64,000 bases of DNA from positions 1-64,000 of the forward strand of contig FMBT01000520.1 in NCBI GenBank assembly GCA_900095095.1. The letters run 5' to 3'. Made by a program: the position numbers and the translations under genes. The first letter of the stretch is position 1, and every line of letters begins with the position of its first letter. The notes under the pieces are model-generated. The model was not told the origin of the DNA. It saw nothing but the letters and a program-made list of their open reading frames with translations, and made no database searches. The stretch comes from Fragilariopsis cylindrus CCMP1102. Taxonomy: Eukaryota > Bacillariophyta > Bacillariophyceae > Bacillariales > Bacillariaceae. Shown one piece after another: positions 23,314 to 35,047 of the stretch.

Positions 23314-26300
23314 CTATACCCCATACCCCCGTCTATTTGTCACCATCCATTCGGGGAAATCTCCGTAGGAGTGGTTGCGCCCTATTGTAGAGACACCACC
23401 ACTATCCCGACATCGACCCGGTGTCTTATTGTCATCAGAGCTATTTACGCCACCATCAAAACCGCGAGGACTAGTCATCAACTCTTGATAGGCAACGTTA
23501 TGATCTATGTAGTATTCCAATAGCTGGCTAGGATCGAAGATGCATTCTAAGCATTCTCGATAGCGTTCCATTTGATGAGCCGCAACGTTCGTTCGAACCT
23601 TATGAAAACGGAATAGAGTCTCGACAACAGTGGGCCCAACGAGAACATTTCCCGTCATACCACCATCTAAAATAACTTCTAAGCCTGCGTGTTTGTATAG
23701 ACCACCACAACAAAGATAATTAGGAATAGTCGTAAATGCGTCGCCTTCGTTGACGACTCTGAAAGAATGAGGAACACGCTGTTTGTAGATTCGGGAGAAG
23801 GCACGATTGCCCACGCGAGGTTGACCGTAGGTATAGACACCGATGGGAGGCTGTAAGCGTACTTCGGATGTACCTGATTGTTGGAGTTGTAGTATGAGTT
23901 CGCAATTAGCTGCTAGATCCAAGGCAAACAGTTGGGCAAGACTCCCGCCCAAGCTGTGTCCGGTACAGTAAATTTTCGGTAGGGCAAGTGGTTCTTTTTT
24001 TGCTGCAGCATCGAGATTATTTTGAGATCTAAGTGACTTAGCCAGCTGACGCTGAAGGACAGGTAAAAAAAGATCAAATATCTGTTTTCGTATCTCGCTG
24101 TATGCGTCTTGAAAGCCCTCATGCACCATAGGAAATGTGTCACGGGCTAGTGGTGCAGCCTTTAGTATATCAACAGTTTCTTTAGAAATCCCTCCAGGCG
24201 TTCGTTGTCTTTCTTCGCGGTGTGGTAGTGTCCCAGTAGTATGAGTCGGCGTACATGGCGGATTTACCTCCGTCCAACAGTTGACACATTTGATATGTTC
24301 CCTTTGGTCGACTGGTTTGGTTTGAGCTGTATCCCATATCCATCCATCTTCATCATGCACTTCAAATCGATCAGGAAATATACGGAACGGGGTGTTTCCA
24401 ATACCAGTGATTTGGTCGAGTAACGGTACCTGTCATAAAGTCATAACAGACGAAGGTTACAAGTCGTGAGCCAAAAACAAGCACGGAATTGTTAAATAGT
24501 CCTTATTCTTTACAGCAATCTTTCATCACAGATATCTTACCTGCCTCATTCGAAGATCGACTTGCATGTTTGTCGTGTTAGATGTTCCACGGAATGCAAT
24601 TACAATGACGCTATCTTCTTCTCCCTCAACTTGTGGGGCGCTATTGGTTGCGATGTATGCCTGTGTATTTGTTCGTTCATCATGGACATATCCCTCTAGT
24701 TGAAGACCAATTGTATCTAGTCTCATCCAACCATAAAAATCATCCCTGTGCTTCATCTCTGGTGATCCTACTGGTGAATAATATGCTTGCCAAGATGCTT
24801 CATTCAGCCAACATGCCAGTTCTCCACAAAAGACTGGGATGTAAGGGCCGACTGACACTAACCCTCTTTTCTGTGTATTTCGGTCTATACAAAGATCCTT
24901 GTAGATCTGGTACATGTCATCCTGAAATGGGGAACTTGCATTGTAAATATGTTGTATTGGAACTGGGAAAATGCGCCCTGACAATATTGCGGTTATGAAA
25001 TTAAGTATTGAAACAGATGAGATGACGATATTGATACCAGTAATAGAAAAAACCAAACCAAACAGAGTATCGTCTTTAACTTACAGGTTTTTGAATGCTT
25101 TGCCAAGTGCACCACAAGTCGCTTATCTCTCTTATTCTTGTTCAGTATCTGAAGTTCTGTATGTTCGTTATTGTCGTCGTCATCTCCAACTTCATCAAAG
25201 TCCATCGTATGTGGCGGGAGAAATATAAAGGCAGTTATAATAACTTGTACAGTTACACTTAAAAGCCTTCCAAACATACCCGAAAAAGTCACATCTCCAT
25301 ATTTGACGATAGCGACAATACTTTGACCTTGTAACACACCTTGAAGTTTTCGAATGTATTGTATAGATGACATAACAAGAGCTACAATAGCAAGTGCGGA
25401 ATGTGCAAAGAGAATACGGTATGCAAGCTGGGCGGGACGTGTTCCAAGAAAGGGCTCCCGCCGTAATGTTTCTCCCGTTACATAGAGTGCAATGATGATC
25501 AAGTACGTCCATAAGGCGATCGTCGATCCATAGATAAGTGAGCTGACTATGTACATAGTGTCGTTCGTTGTCAAGTTAATGTTGCTAATCGTCACTGTTT
25601 TCCCGTGTGAATGTTGGGTATATGCTACCATTGTACACGATAAGACTCCAACTAACCATAACATGATCTTGGGTAGTAAAAAATCAGCCCAAGATGAAGA
25701 ATTGAATGGATCACTTGGTAGGCGCAAATGTTCCGTGAAAGCGCTGCCGTCTATATCACCGTATTCTTCGTAGTAGTTTTCTATTACCCGTGGACTACTA
25801 ATGAATTCCTTATGCTTGTGCTTATCGTCGTCTACGAACTTGACCGCTTGACGAAGTTGTAATGCTTTCCTTTGACGTTCTGCTCGTTGTTTTGATCGAT
25901 CACTGGTATGGTATCGGAAACCTTGAATGAGACACAAATAAATTAACAAAATACCCTGAACTCCAGCACCCGCTGATGCATCTGAGACGGCATGTAAAAT
26001 ACGGGTTTTCGAGACGGATCCGAGTGTAGGAATATAGTTTATTGCTATAAGGACAGGTTCGTGAACTAATAGAAGTGACAATAACAGAGGCAGTATATAA
26101 TATCGTTCTGGGAACAAAATCCAAGGGTTCTCAAACCAATACAGATCCACTGGTTTCGCTTGATGTTCCTCATCGTCGTTTTTGGCATTCCGCAATAGAC
26201 CAAATATATACCAGAAACAGCAACAGCATCGAATCTCCATTTGTCTTGCCCAATAAACGATAAAACCGAAGGTTACAAGAAAACAAGACATCCGTAATGC

Positions 26301-26981
26301 CGTACCGGCCGGTCCCATTGTAGAAACGGATATAGATGTGTAGTATTCTACAAGAATACTGACGAGAAACGCTACGTAGGGTAAAACCAGAATCAGCCAC
26401 GAGGCGGCAGTTCCGAGATCTTCTAGTAATATGAACTTATATTCCATATGAATATTTTGTTCGTGATCGTTACCACTCGCTAGCTCTTTTAATATTATAT
26501 TGTTTTTATCATTGTTGCTGTTGATGTTGCTGTTGTTGCTGTTATTACTACTATTGTTATTGTTTCGGCCACGACGAGGGGTTGACGGCTTCTTTCCTTG
26601 GGGAGAACCCGTAAAAATCTTCGTTGGGATGGTTAAACGACGACGAGTTCTATTGATGGACATGTTGGACGGCGACGTAGTTCCATTGCTGCTTTGATAT
26701 CCCCTTGATAGATCGTCCGGTAATAAAGGAGACATTTCACTCGCCACCGAAGGTGAACGAAGATTCGTCACTCGATCAAAAAAATCTTGTTTTAAATTTC
26801 TGTCAACAGCAACAGCATCATCGTCGTTGAAAGGATTGTTAGAAAATACGAGAGGCGCTGATCTTCCTTGACGCATCTTCGTACACTTCAGTGAATCACG
26901 ATGTTGTTGCTGCTGCTGTTGATGCTGCTGGAGGTCCTCATCCTCGTCCTCGAAGGGATTATGAGACCTACTTTGACTCAT
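23314..26981 (-). CDS. Multi-pass membrane class 3 lipase (DAG lipase-like)
   Basis: Three exons: 26981-25085, 24977-24541 and 24429-23314, with introns of 107 and 111 nt. The product has 1149 residues; the ATG at 26981 is the first in frame. The N-terminal tail has two NPF motifs with acidic followers (HNPFEDEDED, NNPFNDDD), known ligands of EH-domain endocytic adaptors, and Asn/Ser-rich linkers. Eight or so hydrophobic helices occupy about residues 200-670. The lipase_3 domain follows: VIVIAFRGTSNTTNMQVDL (the FRGT oxyanion region), catalytic Ser in CTGHSLGGSLAQ (about residue 937), Asp in RVVNEGDAFTTIP and His in GLYKHAGLEV. A membrane domain before a class 3 lipase domain is the plan of sn-1 diacylglycerol lipases, which release 2-monoacylglycerol, but those have four helices, so the exact substrate is open. 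Confidence 0.85.
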
Positions 26982-27575
26982 TGTTGTCGTCGGAATCGTC
27001 AAAATCAAAATACACGAAGTAACTGCTTATTCGTCAAGTATACGCGTATTGGATGGAGGTATCATTAATAACGTCGACAATCGAGAAATCTTGGCATCTA
27101 CGTTCCACTTGCTGACTAGGTGTCTTTGCTTTAACGGAAATCTTGTATTGTGATGATCCGATGAGAAGTATAATGCATTGCTGTTGTGCTATTTCTATTT
27201 AATTGAAATATTGTTGACATAAAATTTAAAATTTAAATTTTAGATGATGTCATTCGTAACGTTACTTCATTTAGATTCACCTTTATTTAAAAAAAATATT
27301 CAAAAGCAAGACCAATTTCTTGGATCGTCTGGCCGTCGAGCTTTGAGTGGAAAATCCACAGCAAAGTTTGTCACGTGACGCGCAAAGCTCAATGGAAGTT
27401 TGACTCTCTTGAATTGAAAAGATACGAATACGAATACATATTATTATTCAATATTTATCTTCATCATTCATCATTTTACTTTCTGTTGTTGCTGCTGCTG
27501 CTGCTGTTGGAGAAGAGATGTATCTCGAAGGAACGTATAGAACAAGAAACGGTTAGAAAATTTATAACATACAAA
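26982..27575. promoter_or_regulatory. Divergent promoter region, lipase and DUF1995 gene
   Basis: Start codons at 26981 (minus) and 27576 (plus) face away from each other across 594 bp. The plus-strand frame is open from 27375 but the first plausible ATG with a signal peptide is 27576, so the sequence before it is taken as 5' leader. No clear core promoter motif was recognised. Confidence 0.4.
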
Positions 27576-29724
27576 ATGGTAGTATCTACGTTATCGAATA
27601 TCGTCGCTTTGTTATTTCTTCTTTCCGATTATGGATCATCTTTTTCGTTAACCCAACAACGACATATACAATATCCTTCAACGTCGGTATTACATGTAGG
27701 TTTATTCTTAGAGGATACACTGTCAAGACGAGGAAAACAATTACTCCGTTTAGATGCCACGACTAGCACAACCTCATCGTCGTCAATAGATGATAGTAAA
27801 CAACAACGTCAGCGTCGTTTTCTAGATGAGAAACAATTAGATTTTTTTAAAGGGTATCTCAATAAACATCATGGTATTGCATTATTAAAATTTGCTGAAA
27901 TATTTTCTGAGATCGGTATTGAAAAAGCAAAAAAGAATGCTTGGAGTGGAGGTACATACAATATTTTATCAGCAACGATTGTTGATATCGATACGGAATG
28001 TTTTGAATTAGAAGTTGAATATCAAGAACGGAACAAGGAATCAAAAATGAAAAAAGTTACAGTCGAATTGGGTAAGAAAGAAATCATGATCAATTCTATA
28101 TACCAGAGTAATACGTGTGCGTGTGTGATGTGATGCGATGTGCTGTGCCTGCCTAGCTCTCGTTCCGACAACGATTTAACCTGTTTTTAAGACGGATTTT
28201 CTTACTTTCACATGGTTATTTCTCCTTTTCTTCTCGTTTTTCACTTTTGAATTATTATTAATGAGAGTGTAGATGCTATGCCTGTTTTCAAAACTCGTAA
28301 GTTCGGTGGTGGTATTATATCACAACCCATAACACGTGACTCGTTAAACGACGTTAATCCAATCGATGATATAGTTCGACGGTTATGTCGATTATGTTGG
28401 ATTGTTAATGAACCGGAAACGACGGGGAAACTTTTTCAATTAGGAATACAACTTGATGGAACAAAAATTGGAAAAATACAGGATAATATGTTCCTTAATC
28501 AAGTACCACACAATCGTTACGTTCGTCGATACTTTTATGACATGGCAGCAACGGCAACATTGAACGCAGTAGAACTGTGTTCAAAGGGAAAGATTTCGAA
28601 TCGTATGAAGATTACGTCAATGTTTCCAGAAATGAATCCATCTATGGATTCTTATAGGTATGTTGATTTTATTGTTTTTTGTTTTTGTTTGATGTTCGTT
28701 CAACGCTGGTCTATTTCTGTTGAAGGCAAGATTTGAATTTTGCATGGTATTCGTTTGTTGTGAAATTGAAGAAAAGAAAAAGAAGAACAGATATGTGTAT
28801 GTTCACTTCACTAAGTAGATTACTGACTACGTGTACTACCTTTTCTTATCAATAATATTGCCATCACCAACAAATAGAATTGGAACTATTCTAGAAATGA
28901 TACGAGCAATAACTATCAAACTGGTGGAGCAGAATCTACGCGTCAGAATTAGTGTGCAACAATCAATGGGAGTAGGCATATTCACCGGCGTACCCAAACA
29001 ATTAAATGGGGTACCGAAATTGTTACAATTGATGGATTGGCAATCAGAAGAAGGAGAAGAAAACGAAGGTATGGTAGGGAATTATTTAAACTTTGGTGCT
29101 ATCGGCGCTGACCATGTCATTAATGAACGCATTCGAGAGGACGGAACAAAAGTAGAACAAGATGATGTATTTATCCTCATTGCTCCTCAATCAATGATCG
29201 GTGTGGACTCATCGATTATCGGACCATTATCGGAAATGGCTGATGCGGTTGGCGATAGACCTATTATCCTCATAAATTCAGATCTTGTTGATAAAGCATC
29301 TTCGCAGGGCCAACAAAATGTGAGAGGCCGTCAAGTAAGTATATGCATACACAAATGAATCAATCGGTTAACAAGATGAGCAGGGAAAGGTTTTCATGTG
29401 CTGGGACCATCTTATGTTTGAACAAAATTCTAAAGCTGTGACCTCTCTCTTTCTCTATCCTTCCCTCCTAAACCTATGCGCTACTAGGATCGAATTGATT
29501 TTGCCGATAGTTTCAAAACAATATGGCATTTCTCAAATATTTATGTGGCGGGAACATCTTACTTTCCTATCCTTGGTGCAGCTTTCAAACCTAACCCACT
29601 TGGTATGTGGATTGTATATCAACGTAGAGATCTCGCAGATAATAAAGGAGAAATATACGTTCCAGTCCTTGCCGGTGAAGACATGCCACAGGGTGATCAG
29701 ATATTAGAATCTTTTGAAAGCTAA
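27576..29724 (+). CDS. Plastid DUF1995-domain protein
   Basis: Four exons, 27576-28071, 28273-28657, 28878-29334 and 29488-29724, join in frame to 524 residues. The N-terminus VSTLSNIVALLFLLSDYGSS then FSLTQQ is a signal peptide with an ASAF-like Ser-Phe motif, so the protein should enter the plastid. A first region (residues about 85-165; LDFFKGYLNKHHGIALLKFA and a beta-rich part) is followed by the DUF1995 part: IVRRLCRLCWIVNEP, IRAITIKLVEQNLRVRISVQ, VFILIAPQSMIGVDSSII, DRPIILINSDLVDKASSQGQ, SFKTIWHFSNIYVAGTSYFP and LGMWIVYQRRD. DUF1995 is found in plastid proteins, including the C-terminal part of a plant chloroplast adenylate kinase, and its activity is not known. All three introns have standard GT-AG ends and the frame is intact. 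Confidence 0.75.
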
Positions 29725-31581
29725 AGCTGTATTTATGTAGACTTTTGGACTTTTGGGCTTACGGAATTTGTAAGGTTATCTACAGGGCGAACTTTGTCAT
29801 AGCAATGGCAAACATATGATACAAGTATAACAATAGAAGGAGAGCAATGCAAATATAAAATGTAGAGCTACACGGATACATTAATAGTGTAATAACAGCT
29901 TAAGTGATATATCACACACAATTTTCATACTTGTTAACTTAACTCTGTTTATTCAATTTAACTAGCCAGTAAGCTGCCAGGTCATACACCAACTTTGTAT
30001 CAGGAATGCTATACAATATGAGACTACGCATCTTTATCACTGCATAGACTAGTGCCTTCAAACAACTCTTGACAGGGGCTGGTACCACAACAATGCCCAT
30101 TTTACACTTGCGCCCCCATGTTTTGCATTTATTGCTGTTGCTCAAGGCTTCAGCTACTGCTGCTGACTTGGCACCATCACCACTCTGCCATTACTAACTC
30201 AAACTCGATTTTTGTGCTGAAATGCTACCGGAATAGCAACCAGCAACAAAGAAGGATGCAAATAGAAACTCAAGGACTGCAACAGTGGGACCACATCTCT
30301 TCTAGACTTTCCAATCTCTGACTTTCCAATCTCAATCCAGAAGAATGGTAGCAGTACCATTGGAAGGAGACTGCTTGGTGTTATACTTATTATCATAAGG
30401 TTTCAGGCTATTCATGATGAATGGGTGGTCTTTTTTGATTTCCACATTGTACTACTTACTTCAGATTATCTTCTTGGTAAATAGTAAAAGTATCTATATC
30501 AGTCTATCTCTCTCTCTGCATTTTTACTAGATTGCATGCACCCTTCTTCTGTTGATGATGTACTTGCATTCTCTGGAATGTATACTGATTGCAGATAAAA
30601 ACTTATTGAGTCACATCTAGTGGTAGTGAATTTCATAAACAATTCTCATTTTTGGTCAGTATTCCCACTACAATTATTATTTGATACAATAGAGCTGTTT
30701 CCAAATCAGGTTGCATTTTGATGTGATATTGGACTACACATTTTACTATTATACATCATATTATAGTCTTCTTCTTCATCTAGAATCCTCGTCAAATGGT
30801 AATACTGTCTTTGTGGTTCTGCTATTTTGTTCAGCAGCTAGCCCTGAGCACAAATATTTTTCTTAAGATACCACTGCCTCCTTATTATACCCTTGCCGAC
30901 ACTATGAGTATGTAGAATTAGTACTATGGTGTAGTTATTTAGATATTATTAAGATACCTCTAGTATAGTAGGAAAGCAGGGCTGATCTCTAAATTACCTC
31001 GTCATTATTTTCTATCATCTAAGCTCTTCTAGCTCTTCTAAAAGCTCTTCTAACGTACTACTAACTTACTACTAACTTACATGACTACTAACGTACTACT
31101 AACTTACAATTAGTAGGTTTAGAGAATAATTATTATGACCAGTATTTAAGTAATCAAAATTGTTATGCCTTTTTCGGCTAAATTACTTAAGTATGGTCTT
31201 GTTGCTTCAGTAGTCATTTTTGGAAGATGAATTTCCGATATAATAATATGACAAAAAACAATTGATTATTTCATGGTCCCTTTTTATTATATATACTGGT
31301 CCTCTTTGTGGTAAGGGGAGTAAGTGATTGCGCGTGCGTCATAAATCCGACAAAATGCTGTTGACATTATTTTAAATGTGTATAACTCCGCATTATTTTT
31401 TCTTAGTCGTTGCTTCTATATTTTGTTCCTCTTTGCTATTTTCGCCCTTAGCTGGCCCATATTTTTATGTGCTACTGTACTCATTTGAACACTCACTAAC
31501 TTACTCAAGGAGAAAAGCTCTTAAAAATCAAGAAAAATTGCCTTGCATTATAAAATATCTTGTAAATATCATCAAATCATC
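29725..31581. other. 1.9-kb intergenic region with short repeats
   Basis: No supported gene. A minus-strand frame at 29939-30145 reads a basic segment and IVVVPAPVKSCLKALVYAV but has no start context and meets stops upstream, so it may be a remnant. Between 31020 and 31110 there are AGCTCTTCTA repeats followed by several copies of TACTACTAACTTAC. The sequence is otherwise unstructured AT-rich DNA. The plus-strand gene at 31582 should have its promoter at the right end. Confidence 0.45.
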
Positions 31582-33036
31582 ATGGGTACAACGTCTCGTA
31601 ACAGTTCCCCTCCTACTAAAGTCCAGTCATCATCGTCATCAGCTACATTAGATAATAACATGAGCAACAATAACAAGTTGAACAATAGCGGTAGTACAAT
31701 CACAACAGCCAAAAGCTCTATTTATACTGCTAGTAATGAAACAACAATTGATTTGAATGATTTGCGTTTGTCAGATCATACACAACACACAGACTCATTC
31801 GGTAATTCCAGTTTATCATCATTTTTGAGTGTTTTATTGGAAGATGAAGAATCAAGTGAATTTTTAATCGTACAAGATAATCCTAAAGTACCGGCATCAG
31901 AACAAAAAAGTATCCGTAATATACGTGTTGCGTTCTCCTCCAACGCGACAGAATTAAACGATGATAGTAATCACAAAACGAAAAGTCGATGGGATTATTT
32001 AGTACGAGAACATAGTGATAATGATTTACTGTATACATCGTCACGACGATCACGACGTGCGGGACATCAGATCCGTTCATCATCTTTTTCGGATGCAATT
32101 CCATCCACGATGGTGAAGATGTCAGAGTTACAACGAAGTGCTAGTACTTACGGGTGTGACGACAGTGCCACCGTAAATCCCGGAGACAATAGTACTAAAG
32201 GTAACAGTAATAGCAATAGATTTTTACGAATGCCACGACGACAACGATCACCAACAGAAGATGAAATTGGTAAGAAATCATTATACGATCGATTAAATCA
32301 GAGTGATTCAGCTTTACTTGACACACGTCTACCTATGCCATCAAGACCACAAAGACGTGATAGTCGTAACATTAACTACTATAGTAGTGCAACATCATTA
32401 GGTGGACGGGGTTATGGTGAACGACGATTGAAACGATCTGGTACATACGAAAAAAGTAACGCAAACGCGTCATGGAGTAAAGCTGACTTACGAGCAAGAC
32501 GGAATGAAGAACATAATCGATTCTTTGACATAATGATGGAACCAGATGGTGATGCAGCAGCTGGGCGTGCATCACCAACAACAAATTCTTTATCAACTCT
32601 TCAATCATCATCATCGTCGGCTTTTCATGAATCGATGTCGATGTTGAATAATAATAATAATAATAATTCAATCGGAGAATTATTAATTTCGCTGTCTGAC
32701 AATGACGATGATAATGATAATGATAGTGACAACAGTCTTCAATTATCGGCTTTTCAGGAATCGATGTCGATGTTGACTAATAGTAATGATAATAATGATA
32801 GTTCAGTCGGAGAATTATTAATTTCGCTATCTGATAATGATAATGATGTCGATAATGATAATGACAACAGTCTACTATCATCATCGTCGTCGGCTTTTCA
32901 AGAATCGACATTGATTCATAATGATTCAATGAAAGATTTAACTTCGTTATTGATGTCTACCAAAATAGCGCACCACAAAAAGAAGAAGAAATCATCATCA
33001 TCAAGTCCTCCTCCTGAAATCGATAACCATGAATAA
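31582..33036 (+). CDS. Disordered Ser/Asn-rich protein with C-terminal repeats
   Basis: The frame is open from 31543 but the first ATG is 31582 (ATCATCATGGG), giving 484 residues in one exon. No known domain was recognised. Residues about 50-90 hold a mixed hydrophobic segment (FGNSSLSSFLSVLLEDEESS). The centre is rich in Arg/Ser (SSRRSRRAGHQIRSSSFSDA; RMPRRQRSPTEDEIG), which suggests phosphorylation sites. The C-terminal third has three copies of an SAFxESMSML segment, the first two followed by (I/V)GELLISLSDND and an Asp/Asn run; the starts are at 32620, 32749 and 32893. The repeat core looks like an amphipathic helix. No membrane segment or signal peptide is present. It could be a nuclear or cytosolic signalling scaffold, but nothing in the sequence names its role. 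Confidence 0.6.
   Translation: MGTTSRNSSPPTKVQSSSSSATLDNNMSNNNKLNNSGSTITTAKSSIYTASNETTIDLNDLRLSDHTQHTDSFGNSSLSSFLSVLLEDEESSEFLIVQDNPKVPASEQKSIRNIRVAFSSNATELNDDSNHKTKSRWDYLVREHSDNDLLYTSSRRSRRAGHQIRSSSFSDAIPSTMVKMSELQRSASTYGCDDSATVNPGDNSTKGNSNSNRFLRMPRRQRSPTEDEIGKKSLYDRLNQSDSALLDTRLPMPSRPQRRDSRNINYYSSATSLGGRGYGERRLKRSGTYEKSNANASWSKADLRARRNEEHNRFFDIMMEPDGDAAAGRASPTTNSLSTLQSSSSSAFHESMSMLNNNNNNNSIGELLISLSDNDDDNDNDSDNSLQLSAFQESMSMLTNSNDNNDSSVGELLISLSDNDNDVDNDNDNSLLSSSSSAFQESTLIHNDSMKDLTSLLMSTKIAHHKKKKKSSSSSPPPEIDNHE
32620..32940 (+). repeat. In-frame tandem repeat, 43-48 codons, about 2.5 copies
   Basis: The DNA gcttttca-gaatcgatgtcgatgttg recurs at 32620 and 32749 (period 129 bp) and in shorter, diverged form at 32893 (144 bp later). 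The spacing is a multiple of three, so the frame is kept. The end of each unit, GGAGAATTATTAATTTCGCT, is identical between the first two copies. Confidence 0.85.
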
Positions 33037-33631
33037 AAGAATAAAAAATATTGAGTTCATGTAGAAAATACTGGATTCATTGATTATTATAGAAATTTGA
33101 TAATATGTCTATTGTATTTTTTACTCCCTTTTAGTTTTAGTTCATTAAATTTTTTTAATTCATCAATTATAAATATGTAATATATTTTAATACTAATACA
33201 GTCAATTCTACTGCCAATATTCAATATACTCCTTCCGACTTGGAAAACTCTTAGTGCTTGTAGCGACCAGCTTATGCTGTCAGTTCAGACCAACGCAGAA
33301 GCAGAAGTTGAAAATGAATTGACGAATCGGCTGTTACTTTTATTTACGAAGGAACGAGAGGAGACAGGAATTGGAAAAAAGAAAGAAAAAAGAAAGAAAA
33401 AAAAAGACTCGCGAACGAATAGAAGCAGCAATCGAAAAAGGAGCCCATGCCAGCGCAGAAGCTCCCAATATGCCCTGATGGTGTCATCTCTGTTCAATAA
33501 CACGCTAAGATTTTAGCAACTTACAAAAGAAAAGTCCGTGTTGTATCGAATAATATTATTTTCCAAATTTTTACTATATTTATATCATAATATAATACAC
33601 GCAAATATGGCTAGCCCTTTAATTCTACAAA
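33037..33631. other. Convergent intergenic region
   Basis: Lies between two 3' ends. A frame at 33274-33516 with an ATG encodes a Lys-rich peptide (GKKKEKRKKKKDSR) over an AAAG repeat; it is more likely chance coding than a gene. Confidence 0.45.
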
Positions 33632-34284
33632 TCAATCAATTTTACTAAACCCAGGATTGGATTTTACAATCGCAATAACTTCTTCAATCGAATCTAGAGT
33701 TTTCAAGTAATACTTTTGTATATCCGATGAGTTTGGTCGTTCATTATCTTCTGATAATTCTGCCTTTAATCCACCATACATGATAATAACATCCGCACCG
33801 ACACCAAATCGGCGTATTGTACCTATCGCTTTCTTCGATTCAGCATCTAATCGTGTACTCGTTAGGAGAGCAGATGCATTAGCGTCGTAATTATTAATAT
33901 TGGTTGATTTTTCATTCTCGTCATCCAAATATTCACGTAGTCCATCCCAATCTTGTTTTGGGAAATAGATACGTCCTGCCACTGCCAGTTCTTCTCTTGC
34001 TTTTCGTAGATTTTTATAAGCTGTTTCTGGATCGATTTTCTTGGAAGAAGATGATACAGCAGCATGACATGTAGAAGGTAATGATAACGCCATCGTAGTT
34101 GTAGTAAAAATTTGCATCAATATTGATCGACGACTGTGACGAGATGATGACGGTAGTAATAAATCACCATTAGTATTATCTTCTTCAAAACTTTCGACAG
34201 GATTGCATTCATTAATAGTTGTGGATGGCGACACAATCGACAATAGCAGCGATGTACTTGATGTTGATGTTGCTGTTGCGATTT

Positions 34285-34336
<52 letters not shown>

Positions 34337-34495
34337 AGTTCGACTACTAGCGATGACAATGGTAGAAAAAGCGGAAATATGCGTTACAACTTGTGATAAT
34401 AGTAGAAATGCAATAAATCCTAACAGTTTCGTACAGCGATTGATTTTGTATTCAGAAGTGGAAGAGCACATTAGTCTTGCCTGCTTTGTTTTCAT
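33632..34495 (-). CDS. Thylakoid-lumen protein, possibly PsbQ-like
   Basis: Single exon, 287 residues, ATG at 34495. The presequence is three-part. A signal core (LLGFIAFLLLSQVV) is followed by THISAFSTIV, a textbook ASAF motif for the complex plastid. A stroma-targeting stretch contains a run of about 17 Gln encoded mostly by CAG. Then comes a thylakoid transfer signal with a twin-arginine start, SRRSILMQIFTTTTMALSLP, cut after STCHA (AxA-type) by the lumenal peptidase. The mature part of about 140 residues is helical (AYKNLRKAREELAVAGRIYF, TIRRFGVGADVIIMYGGLKA, YYLKTLDSIEEVIAIVKSNP) and suggests a four-helix bundle like PsbQ of photosystem II. That identity is an inference from size, targeting and helix pattern. 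Confidence 0.65.
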
Positions 34496-35047
34496 TCTTT
34501 TAGTAGAAATTGTAGGTAATCGAATATTTTATATGATAGCAAACTTTCTAATATATGTCGTTGATCCTTTCGTCTGCTTCTGCTGTGTATGCGTCTTTGC
34601 TCGTTGTTGGTTTGTTGGCTTTTGACGACCTTCTTTTTTTAATAATGCTGATGCATGACGATGAATCTATCAATCCATCACACACGTATTTCAATATTTG
34701 TGTGGTATCTTTGATAATTCGGGGGAGTTATGCTAAATTGATTAAAAGGGGGAAGCATTTTACTAGTACTATGGTGGTCCCGAGTTTTGAATCGAGACTA
34801 CAGTATGTGTGCCTCTACTAAGCTATTAGTAAAGTATCCCATACTATGTATCCTTTGCAATGAGAATTGTTCTATTTGGTTAACTGTATGTAGAAATAAC
34901 AAAAATATGTACATTATTTGATTTTGTTTTAACAGATATATTATATATTATAAAAATGAACATATCTTTTAACTAGTAGTAGAGAGTTTCTAATACAGCT
35001 ATAATTTATAATTCCATACCGTGGAACTGATGTATGATAGCAGAGCC
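34496..35047. other. Intergenic, no gene seen
   Basis: Upstream of the lumenal protein gene and downstream of the GH81 gene. Open frames at 34203-34821 on the plus strand are antisense products of the CAG repeat or lack features. AT-rich throughout. Confidence 0.5.

Noticed and set aside
33274-33516. Small Lys-rich gene
   Set aside because: The coding pattern comes from an AAAG repeat in a 3' intergenic region, and no family or upstream signal supports it.
34203-34625. Plus-strand cysteine-rich frame
   Set aside because: The poly-Cys is the complement of the CAG/Gln run of the lumenal protein.
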